A stretch of DNA of 5,511 nt from Oscillospiraceae bacterium. Its GTDB lineage: Bacteria > Bacillota > Clostridia > Oscillospirales > Ruminococcaceae. Below the pieces are notes generated by a model that worked only from the letters and a program-made list of their open reading frames with translations, was not told the origin of the DNA and made no database searches. How positions within the stretch are numbered: the stretch's first letter is position 1; each line of letters starts with the position of its first letter. Of the stretch, positions 1 to 5,511 are shown in pieces. The position numbers were made by a program, and so were the translations under genes. The stretch covers positions 1-5,511 of the forward strand of contig JAGAUG010000104.1 of NCBI GenBank assembly GCA_017828935.1, written 5' to 3'.

Positions 1-134
1 ATAAAAGCCAAGAAGCGTTAGAACAGATCGAATCAAAAAAATATGAAATATATTTAAATAAACTAGGCTTTGATAAAATAATAAAATACGGGATAGCTTT
101 TTGTGGTAAGAGATGTTTAGTAAAAAAGGCTTGA
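1..134 (+). CDS. C-terminal end of an AAA-ATPase / PD-(D/E)XK nuclease-superfamily protein (partial, 5' end outside window)
   Basis: The open frame enters from the left edge (first whole codon at base 3) and runs 43 codons to TGA at 132-134. The visible residues read KSQEALEQIESKKYEIYLNK, then a short linker, then YGIAFCGKRCLVKKA. This matches the usual tail of the large family of AAA-like ATPases with a C-terminal PD-(D/E)XK nuclease fold (PDDEXK_9 type). In that family an 'EAL.QI..K.Y...Y' helix follows the catalytic strands and a 'GI.F..K...V' strand closes the protein. The catalytic D/E and K residues and the ATPase domain would lie upstream, outside the window, so activity cannot be judged. 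These genes are common in many copies in gut anaerobes and their biological role is poorly known; a link to mobile elements or defence is only a guess. The family call is good from the motif, but it rests on 43 residues. Confidence 0.72.
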   Translation, partial: KSQEALEQIESKKYEIYLNKLGFDKIIKYGIAFCGKRCLVKKA

Positions 135-173
135 TTTTTAGATTTATTTAAATTAAGAAAGAGATGATAACAG

Positions 174-497
174 ATGGAAATTAATAATTTAAAAGAAAAT
201 ATAAAAAAAATATTAGATAATAAAAAAGCAGTCGATATAGAAGAAATTTGTGTAAAAGATAAAACGACAATTACAGATTATTTTATAATAGCTAGCGGAA
301 CAAGTAGTTCTCAAATAAAATCGCTGGCTGAAAATTTAGAATATGAATTGTCAAAAATTAATATAAAAGCAAGGCAAGTTGAAGGCGACAAAAATAATGG
401 TTGGATCTTGCTAGATTTTGGTGACATTATAGTTCATATTTTCTTACCTGAGATAAGAGCGTTATATAAATTGTCAAATCTTTGGGAAACTAGATAA
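174..497 (+). CDS. rsfS: Ribosomal silencing factor RsfS (YbeB/iojap family)
   Basis: A complete 107-residue protein, normal length for the family. RsfS binds ribosomal protein uL14 on the large subunit and blocks joining with the small subunit, which lowers translation when nutrients are scarce. Family marks are visible in order: the TDYFIIASGTSSSQ segment at residues 34-47, the VEGDKNNGWILLDFGDIIVH strand region at 69-88 with Trp77, and the closing R..Y.L..LW motif at 95-104. The start at 174 is preceded by a purine-rich site (AAGAAAGAG, about 155-163) at 10 nt spacing. An ATG at 164 is out of frame and stops after six codons. In many Firmicutes rsfS follows nadD and yqeK; here the upstream neighbour is an unrelated nuclease-type gene, 39 bp away. 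leuS starts 50 bp downstream, a pairing I recall from clostridia. Confidence 0.96.
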   Translation: MEINNLKENIKKILDNKKAVDIEEICVKDKTTITDYFIIASGTSSSQIKSLAENLEYELSKINIKARQVEGDKNNGWILLDFGDIIVHIFLPEIRALYKLSNLWETR

Positions 498-511
498 ATT
501 TTAGTTTTAAA

Positions 512-529
512 ATATAAAAAATATAAAAA
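512..529. repeat. Two tandem copies of a 9-bp AT-rich unit in the rsfS-leuS spacer
   Basis: The unit ATATAAAAA occurs at 512-520 and again at 521-529, just ahead of the leuS ribosome binding site. It is probably low-complexity spacer sequence. TATAAA words inside it look like -10 boxes, but I see no matching -35 box at a suitable distance, so I do not call a promoter. Confidence 0.5.
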
Positions 530-547
530 ATAGAAAGGCAATAACTT

Positions 548-2959
548 ATGGAATATAATTTTAAAGACATAGAATCAAAATGGCAAAAAATTTGGGAGGA
601 TAATAAAGTATTTGAAGCAAAAAATGATTATTCGCGCCCTAAATATTATCCGTTGGTTGAGTTTCCTTATCCGTCGGGAAAGGGACTTCATGTTGGGCAC
701 CCAAGACCTTATACGGCTCTTGATATCGTAGCGAGAAAAAGAAGACTGGAAGGTTACAACGTTCTTTATACGATTGGTTGGGACGCTTTTGGACTTCCAG
801 CAGAAAATTTTGCGATAAAAAATAAAATTCATCCAGCTATAGTTACTAAAGATAATATAAAAAAATTTAAATCTCAGCTAAAATCTTTAGGACTTTCTTT
901 TGATTGGAGTAGAGAGATAGATACAACTTCGCCGCAATATTATAAATGGACCCAATGGATATTTTTAAAATTATTTGAAAAAGACTTGGCTTACAAGAAA
1001 GAAATGAATGTTAACTGGTGTACGTCTTGTAAAGTTGTTTTAGCTAACGAAGAGGTTGTTGGCGGAGTTTGTGAGCGATGTGGAGGCCAGGTTGTCAGAA
1101 AAGAAAAACAACAATGGATGCTTAAAATTACAGATTACGCTCAAAAATTATTAGACGGCCTTGATAAAGTTCGCTATCCGAAAAAAATAAAACTTTCTCA
1201 ACAAAATTGGATTGGGAAGTCGACCGGAGCTAGTGTATTTTTTGAATCAAGTCAGGGAGAAAAAATAGAAGTTTATACAACAAGACCAGATACTTTATTT
1301 GGTGTTACTCATCTTGTTTTAGCTCCGGAACACGAATTAATAAAAAAGTGGTCTAATAATATTAATAATATAGACGAAATAAAAAAATATTGCCAAGAGT
1401 CGGCGAAAAAATCAGATTTTGAAAGGCTCGAACTCAATAAAGAAAAAACAGGAGTAAAAATCGAAGGGATCAAAGCTATTAATCCTGTTAATAATAAAAA
1501 AATAGATATTTACATATCAGATTATGTTTTAGTTGGATACGGAACGGGGGCTATTATGGCGGTTCCGGCTCACGACCAAAGAGATTGGGAGTTCGCGAAA
1601 AAATATAATATTAATATTCTAGAAGTTGTTTCTGGTGGAGACGTAAACAAACAAGCTTTTTCTGAAGACGGTATTATTATAAATTCTGAATTTTTAAACG
1701 GTCTTTCGATAAGTCAAGCTAAAGAAAAAATGATCGAGTGGCTTGAAAATAATAAAAAAGGCAACGCGAAAACTAATTTTAAATTAAGAGACTGGGTTTT
1801 TTCGAGACAAAGATATTGGGGTGAGCCGATTCCGATTATACACTGTGAAAAATGCGGAATGGTACCAGTTCCAGAAGATCAGTTACCTCTTGAATTACCG
1901 GACGTTGATAATTATCAGCCGACAGATGACGGTCAGTCGCCCTTGGCTATGATAAAAGACTGGGTTAATGTAAAATGCCCTGTTTGTGGCGCGGACGCTA
2001 AGAGAGAAACTGATACGATGCCCCAGTGGGCAGGGTCATCTTGGTATTTTTTAAGATATTGTGATCCTGATAATAATAAAGAGCTAGCTTCTCGGGAAGC
2101 TCTTAATTATTGGTTACCTGTAGATTGGTACAACGGCGGAATGGAACATACGACGCTTCACTTACTTTATTCGAGATTTTGGTATAAATTTTTATATGAT
2201 ATTGGAGTTGTTCCGACCGATGAGCCGTATTCAAGAAGGACCAGTCACGGTCTTATCTTGGGCTTTAACGGCGAAAAGATGAGTAAATCTAAAGGTAACG
2301 TTGTTAACCCAGACGATATAATAAATCAATATGGCGCTGACACAATGAGACTTTATGAGATGTTTATAGGCGATTTTGAACAGTCCGCACCTTGGAATAG
2401 CGATTCGATTAAAGGCTGTAAAAGATTTTTAGATAAAGTTTGGGGTCTACAAGATTTATTAGATAGATCTTGTGAATCTAATAAAAAAGATTTTAGTTCA
2501 AAGCTCGAGATTAGCTTTAATAAAACAATAAAAAAAATAACAGAAGACATTGAAAATTTAAAATTTAATACGGCTATTGCGGCTTTGATGGCGCTACTTA
2601 ATGAAATTAATAATATTAAAACTATTAATCAAAAAGAGCTAAAAACATATTTGATTTTATTAAATCCGTTTGCGCCACATATAACAGAAGAAATTTGGTC
2701 TATTTGTAATTTTGAAGGCTATATTACAGATCAAAAATGGCCGGATTTTGATGAATCAAAATGTCAAGACTTTGTTGTTCAAATAGCAATTCAAATAAAC
2801 GGAAAAATAAAAGCAAGAATAGATATTAATAAAGATTTAGATAAATCTGAAGTAATAAAAATCGCAAAAGAAAATATTAATATATCTGAAGAAATAAAAA
2901 ATAAAATTATAAAAAAAGAAATTTATGTTCCAGGTAAGTTAGTTAATATTGTTGTTTAG
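548..2959 (+). CDS. leuS: Leucyl-tRNA synthetase (leucine--tRNA ligase)
   Basis: A complete 803-residue class Ia synthetase, the normal bacterial length, acting in the cytoplasm to attach leucine to tRNA-Leu using ATP. The HIGH-type signature is HVGH at residues 48-51 and KMSKS is at 577-581. A zinc ribbon has Cys158, Cys161, Cys175 and Cys178. The CP1 editing domain, which hydrolyses wrongly charged tRNA, shows TTRPDTLFG at 244-252 and GYGTGAIMAVPAHDQRD at 330-346, including the conserved Asp346. The catalytic core resumes with the RQRYWGEP segment at 420-427. A second four-cysteine set (Cys433, Cys436, Cys477, Cys480) is intact. The leucine-specific insertion seen before KMSKS in E. coli LeuRS is absent, as in Bacillus-type enzymes. 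The C-terminal tRNA-binding region ends in a lysine-rich stretch. AGAAAGG at 532-538 lies 9 nt before the ATG. No T-box leader can fit in the 50-bp spacer. Nothing appears broken. Confidence 0.98.
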   Translation: MEYNFKDIESKWQKIWEDNKVFEAKNDYSRPKYYPLVEFPYPSGKGLHVGHPRPYTALDIVARKRRLEGYNVLYTIGWDAFGLPAENFAIKNKIHPAIVTKDNIKKFKSQLKSLGLSFDWSREIDTTSPQYYKWTQWIFLKLFEKDLAYKKEMNVNWCTSCKVVLANEEVVGGVCERCGGQVVRKEKQQWMLKITDYAQKLLDGLDKVRYPKKIKLSQQNWIGKSTGASVFFESSQGEKIEVYTTRPDTLFGVTHLVLAPEHELIKKWSNNINNIDEIKKYCQESAKKSDFERLELNKEKTGVKIEGIKAINPVNNKKIDIYISDYVLVGYGTGAIMAVPAHDQRDWEFAKKYNINILEVVSGGDVNKQAFSEDGIIINSEFLNGLSISQAKEKMIEWLENNKKGNAKTNFKLRDWVFSRQRYWGEPIPIIHCEKCGMVPVPEDQLPLELPDVDNYQPTDDGQSPLAMIKDWVNVKCPVCGADAKRETDTMPQWAGSSWYFLRYCDPDNNKELASREALNYWLPVDWYNGGMEHTTLHLLYSRFWYKFLYDIGVVPTDEPYSRRTSHGLILGFNGEKMSKSKGNVVNPDDIINQYGADTMRLYEMFIGDFEQSAPWNSDSIKGCKRFLDKVWGLQDLLDRSCESNKKDFSSKLEISFNKTIKKITEDIENLKFNTAIAALMALLNEINNIKTINQKELKTYLILLNPFAPHITEEIWSICNFEGYITDQKWPDFDESKCQDFVVQIAIQINGKIKARIDINKDLDKSEVIKIAKENINISEEIKNKIIKKEIYVPGKLVNIVV

Positions 2960-2963
2960 ATAA

Positions 2964-2975
2964 ATATATATATAT
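2964..2975. repeat. Short (AT)6 dinucleotide run in the leuS-glmS spacer
   Basis: Six AT dinucleotides lie between the leuS stop and the glmS ribosome binding site. The run is self-complementary and low in complexity, and may vary in length between strains. It leads into a TATAAT word at 2973-2978, discussed under rejected items. Confidence 0.6.
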
Positions 2976-2998
2976 AATTATTTTAGGAGATTTATATT

Positions 2999-4828
2999 AT
3001 GTGTGGAATAATTGGGTACGCTGGAGAACTTCAAGCTCCGGACGTTATTATAGATGGTCTTAAAAAATTAGAATATCGTGGATACGACTCAGCCGGTCTT
3101 TCTGTTTTTAATAACGGCGAGATAAAAACTATAAAATCAATTGGAAGAATAATAAATCTTGAAGAGCTTAAAAATAAAAATCAAGATGAGCTAATAAGTA
3201 ATGTTGGGATTGGTCATACAAGATGGGCAACGCACGGAAAGCCATCAGAAAAAAACGCTCATCCGCATTTTACAGATAAAGTTTCGATAGTTCACAACGG
3301 AATAATCGAAAATTATTTAAAATTAAAAAAATGTTTAGAAGAGAAAAATTATGTATTTGAAACAGAAACTGACTCGGAGATAGTCGCGAAGTTACTAGAT
3401 TATTATTACCAGGGAGATCCGATACAAGCGATTTCTAAAGTTATTAGTCGCTTAGAAGGGGCTTTCGCTCTCGCGATTATGTTTAAAGATCAGCCACAAA
3501 AAATATACGGAGCAAGAAAAGAATGTCCGTTAATAGTAGCTTTAGGCGAAAATCAAAATTTTATTGCGTCGGATATAAACGCAGTACTCGAATATACTAA
3601 TAAATATTATAATATAGACTATCAAGAAATAATAGAAATTAGTAAAGATAGTGTAGAGATTTTAGATATCGACGGAAATAAAATAAAAAAACAAATAAAT
3701 ATTGCGAACTGGAACGTTGCAGCTGCTCAAAAATGCGGGTACGAGCATTTTATGCTCAAAGAAATTAACGAACAACCGCAAGCCATTAATTCAACTATTT
3801 CGCCGAGAATTATAGATTTCTTACCTGATTTTAATTATGATAATATAGACAGCGATTATCTAAAAAAATTTAATAAAATATTTATAGTTGCTTGCGGAAC
3901 TGCTATGTACGCCGGAATGGTAGGTAAGGACTTAATAGAAAAAATAGCGAGAGTACCTGTTGAAGTTGACGTCGCGAGCGAATTTAGATATAGAGACCCA
4001 ATATTAACAAAACAAGATTTACTAATAGTTATTTCTCAATCAGGAGAAACGGCAGATACTTTAGCAGCTCTTAGGCTCGCTAAGTCTAAACAAATAGAAA
4101 CTTTAGCGATTGTAAACGTAGTTGGTTCTTCGATTGCTAGAGAAGCCGACAAAGTTATAACAACTTTTGCTGGACCGGAAATTGCTGTAGCTAGTACAAA
4201 AGCTTATATAGTTCAAGTCGCGGTTATGTATCTTTTATCGATAAAATTAGCTTTAGTTAATCAAAAACTAGATAAAAATCAAGCTAGAGAATATATTAAA
4301 ATACTGATGCAAATGCCGGAGGCTATTAGCGATGTTATTGGTCTTTCTGATAATATAAAAAATATTGCGACAAAATATCAAAACACTAAAGATATGTTTT
4401 TTTTAGGTCGAGGTTTAGATTTTGCGACTTGTCTTGAAGGTTCGTTGAAACTAAAAGAAATTTCTTATATATGTTGTCAACCATATCAAGCTGGTGAGCT
4501 AAAACACGGAACTATATCTCTTATTACTGATAATATTCCTGTTGTTTGTGTAGCGACTCAAACAAATCTTTTTGATAAGATGATAAGTAACATAAAAGAA
4601 GTAAAAGCGCGGGGTGCTAAGACTATATTTTTAACGACACCTGAGTTAGAGACAAAAATCGAAAAAGAAATTATAGACGATATTATTTTATTGCCTTGTA
4701 TTAAAGATATATTTATGCCGTTTGTGATCGTTCCGGTTTTTCAATTGATGGCTTATCATATGGGAATTATCAAAGACTGTGATGTTGATAAACCGAGAAA
4801 TTTAGCGAAATCAGTTACTGTTGAATAA
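2999..4828 (+). CDS. glmS: Glutamine--fructose-6-phosphate aminotransferase (glucosamine-6-phosphate synthase, isomerizing)
   Basis: A complete 609-residue protein, the same length as E. coli GlmS. It converts fructose-6-phosphate and glutamine to glucosamine-6-phosphate and glutamate, the first step towards UDP-N-acetylglucosamine for peptidoglycan. The N-terminal Ntn-type glutaminase domain (about 2-225) has the catalytic Cys2 in MCGIIGYAG, exposed once the initiator Met is removed. It also has EYRGYDSAG at 25-33, GHTRWATHG at 72-80 and HNGIIEN at 99-105. Two SIS sugar-isomerase domains follow. The first (about 285-420) has CGTAMYAG at 299-306, SQSGETADT at 346-354 and STKAY at 399-403. The second (about 455-595) has the ring-opening region with Glu487 and ELKHGT at 500-505 (His503). 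The tail DVDKPRNLAKSVTVE at 595-609 is the conserved C-loop carrying Lys604, which binds the sugar. AGGAG at 2985-2989 sits 9 nt before the ATG. leuS ends only 39 bp upstream, so a glmS ribozyme cannot fit in the spacer. Confidence 0.98.
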   Translation: MCGIIGYAGELQAPDVIIDGLKKLEYRGYDSAGLSVFNNGEIKTIKSIGRIINLEELKNKNQDELISNVGIGHTRWATHGKPSEKNAHPHFTDKVSIVHNGIIENYLKLKKCLEEKNYVFETETDSEIVAKLLDYYYQGDPIQAISKVISRLEGAFALAIMFKDQPQKIYGARKECPLIVALGENQNFIASDINAVLEYTNKYYNIDYQEIIEISKDSVEILDIDGNKIKKQINIANWNVAAAQKCGYEHFMLKEINEQPQAINSTISPRIIDFLPDFNYDNIDSDYLKKFNKIFIVACGTAMYAGMVGKDLIEKIARVPVEVDVASEFRYRDPILTKQDLLIVISQSGETADTLAALRLAKSKQIETLAIVNVVGSSIAREADKVITTFAGPEIAVASTKAYIVQVAVMYLLSIKLALVNQKLDKNQAREYIKILMQMPEAISDVIGLSDNIKNIATKYQNTKDMFFLGRGLDFATCLEGSLKLKEISYICCQPYQAGELKHGTISLITDNIPVVCVATQTNLFDKMISNIKEVKARGAKTIFLTTPELETKIEKEIIDDIILLPCIKDIFMPFVIVPVFQLMAYHMGIIKDCDVDKPRNLAKSVTVE

Positions 4829-4894
4829 AATTAATATTTATAAATACAAGTAATAATAAAAAACCGACTTAAGAAATATATTGTCGAAAAATAC

Positions 4895-4922
4895 TTGAAT
4901 TTTTAAAAAAGCAGTATATAAT
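4895..4922 (+). promoter_or_regulatory. Candidate sigma-70/sigma-A promoter reading toward ribF
   Basis: TTGAAT at 4895-4900 and a perfect TATAAT at 4917-4922 are separated by 16 nt. Transcription would be expected to start near 4929-4931, giving a leader of about 180 nt before the ribF start at 5108. It is the best promoter-like pair I see in the glmS-ribF gap. The caution is that AT-rich sequence makes such matches cheap, and that the -10 box overlaps the first bases of the hairpin at 4920-4962. Confidence 0.5.
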
Positions 4923-4967
4923 ATTAATAGGACTTTATGTATGACAAAGTTCTATTAATATTTTTTT
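4920..4967 (+). terminator. Rho-independent terminator after glmS (long AT-rich hairpin plus T-run)
   Basis: The left arm at 4920-4936 pairs with the right arm at 4946-4962 over 17 bp, with one G-T wobble (4931 with 4951) and a 9-nt loop at 4937-4945. A run of seven T follows at 4961-4967, the first two of which pair with the base of the stem. The hairpin lies 92 bp past the glmS stop, where an operon terminator would be expected. Only three pairs are G-C, typical of so AT-rich a genome. The inverted repeat could also serve as an operator, because it begins within the -10 box of the candidate promoter at 4895-4922. Confidence 0.8.
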
Positions 4968-5107
4968 AAAAAAATTTGTTTTTGAGCTAATTTATTTTTT
5001 AGCTTTCTTAGTTTTAATAAAAACGAATATGGCTGAAATTTCTATCTGTTTTTTTGTTTAGAGCTGGACAGATTAAGATTAATAAAATTTGTTAGAAGAT
5101 AAAATTG
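4968..5107 (+). other. Presumed ribF 5' leader, AT-rich, with weak hairpins and no recognised riboswitch
   Basis: I see no gene, tRNA or FMN (RFN) riboswitch core here. Two weak stems are visible. AGCTAA at 4985-4990 pairs with TTAGCT at 4999-5004 around an 8-nt loop, and ATCTGT at 5044-5049 pairs with ACAGAT at 5068-5073 around an 18-nt loop. Neither is followed directly by a clean T-run. The ribF ribosome binding site AGAAG (5094-5098) closes the region. It may simply be an unstructured leader. Confidence 0.4.
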
Positions 5108-5511
5108 ATGATAATAATAAAAGACATTGAAAATTTAAAAAATATAAAATTAAAAGATTCTGCTGTTGCGATTGGGATGTTTGATTCGCTTCATGTTGGA
5201 CATTTAGAAATAATAAAAAAACTTAAGTCTAGTAATTTAAAATCTTGTGTTTTTTCTTTTGATATAGATAATAATTGTGAGATGCTTAGAAAAAAAAATA
5301 AAATTATTAGTTCAAAAACAAAACAAGAGATATTAAAAAATTTATACATAGATTATTATATTTCGCCGGATTTTAATAAAATAAAATATATTTCAGCAAG
5401 AGATTTTGTTGTTGAGTTGTTAATAAATAAATTAAAATCAAGGCTAATTATTTGTGGTGAAGATTTTAGATTTGGAGTCAATAGATCTGGTGATATAGAG
5501 TTTCTTAAAAA
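5108..5511 (+). CDS. ribF: Bifunctional riboflavin kinase / FAD synthetase, N-terminal part (3' end outside window)
   Basis: The frame is open from ATG at 5108 to the window edge, giving 134 residues; a full RibF is about 300. The visible part is the FMN adenylyltransferase domain, which turns FMN and ATP into FAD. The riboflavin kinase domain would follow outside the window. The nucleotidyltransferase signature is AIGMFDSLHVGH at residues 21-32 with the HxGH motif at 29-32. The second family mark, ICGEDFRFGVNRSGD, lies at 115-129. The first motif is slightly divergent: most members read G-N/F-F-D-G-V-H, whereas here Met24 and Ser27 replace the usual residues. AGAAG at 5094-5098 lies 9 nt before the ATG; a TTG directly in front (5105-5107) is in frame but a poorer start. 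The gene stands apart from the glmS terminator and probably has its own promoter. truB and rpsO, its frequent neighbours, are not seen on this side. Confidence 0.93.
   Translation, partial: MIIIKDIENLKNIKLKDSAVAIGMFDSLHVGHLEIIKKLKSSNLKSCVFSFDIDNNCEMLRKKNKIISSKTKQEILKNLYIDYYISPDFNKIKYISARDFVVELLINKLKSRLIICGEDFRFGVNRSGDIEFLK

Noticed and set aside
498..547. T-box or other tRNA-sensing leader before leuS
   Set aside because: The spacer is only 50 bp of A/T-rich sequence, far too short, and contains no T-box consensus.
575..832. Minus-strand open frame of 85 codons
   Set aside because: It lies wholly inside leuS on the opposite strand, with no recognisable domain; a shadow of the real gene.
2353..2550. 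Minus-strand open frame of 65 codons
   Set aside because: It also lies inside leuS on the opposite strand and shows no family motif.
2949..2978. Possible promoter for glmS: TTGTTG at 2949-2954 and TATAAT at 2973-2978 with 18-nt spacing
   Set aside because: The -10 word comes from an AT-dinucleotide run, the -35 is poor, and the transcript would start almost on the ribosome binding site at 2985-2989.
4865..4886. CGAC/GTCG inverted repeat after glmS
   Set aside because: A 4-bp stem with a 14-nt loop and no T-run; the hairpin at 4920-4962 is a far better terminator.
4937..4969. Ten-codon reading frame (MYDKVLLIFF) inside the hairpin region, as a possible leader peptide
   Set aside because: It lies in the loop and right arm of the terminator. 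Only a weak AGGA at 4-nt spacing precedes it, and there are no repeated regulatory codons.
5029..5061. Ten-codon reading frame (MAEISICFFV) in the ribF leader
   Set aside because: It has no Shine-Dalgarno site and is of a length expected by chance in AT-rich DNA.

Overview
This is an ordinary housekeeping stretch of a very AT-rich bacterial chromosome, roughly 30 % G+C by eye. All genes lie on the + strand and use standard start and stop codons. TGA is a true stop at 132-134 and tryptophan is TGG, so this is not a TGA-recoding mycoplasma. Short AT-rich spacers, purine-rich Shine-Dalgarno sites, an rsfS-leuS pair and a LeuRS without the leucine-specific insertion before KMSKS point to a low-GC Gram-positive (clostridia-like) anaerobe. 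That assignment is an inference; no marker here gives a genus.

Layout: bases 1-134 are the 3' end of a PD-(D/E)XK-nuclease/AAA-ATPase-type accessory gene. Next come rsfS (174-497, ribosomal silencing factor), leuS (548-2959, leucyl-tRNA synthetase) and glmS (2999-4828, glucosamine-6-phosphate synthase). The gaps between these genes are only 39 to 50 bp, so rsfS-leuS-glmS could be read as one transcript. A 279-bp gap follows. It holds a strong AT-rich hairpin with a T-run (4920-4967), probably the glmS terminator, and a good sigma-70/sigma-A-type promoter (4895-4922) whose -10 box runs into the left arm of that hairpin. The last gene (5108 to the window end) is the N-terminal part of ribF, the bifunctional riboflavin kinase/FAD synthetase.

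The genes belong to separate core processes. RsfS shuts down ribosomes under poor nutrition, LeuRS charges tRNA-Leu, GlmS makes the first amino sugar for peptidoglycan, and RibF makes FMN and FAD. Only the partial first gene is accessory in character.

I found no convincing undescribed system. The points most worth a second look are the promoter/hairpin overlap ahead of ribF, and a marked CpG preference in the codon choice of glmS. Others are the lack of room for a glmS ribozyme, and the accessory nuclease-type gene sitting beside rsfS.
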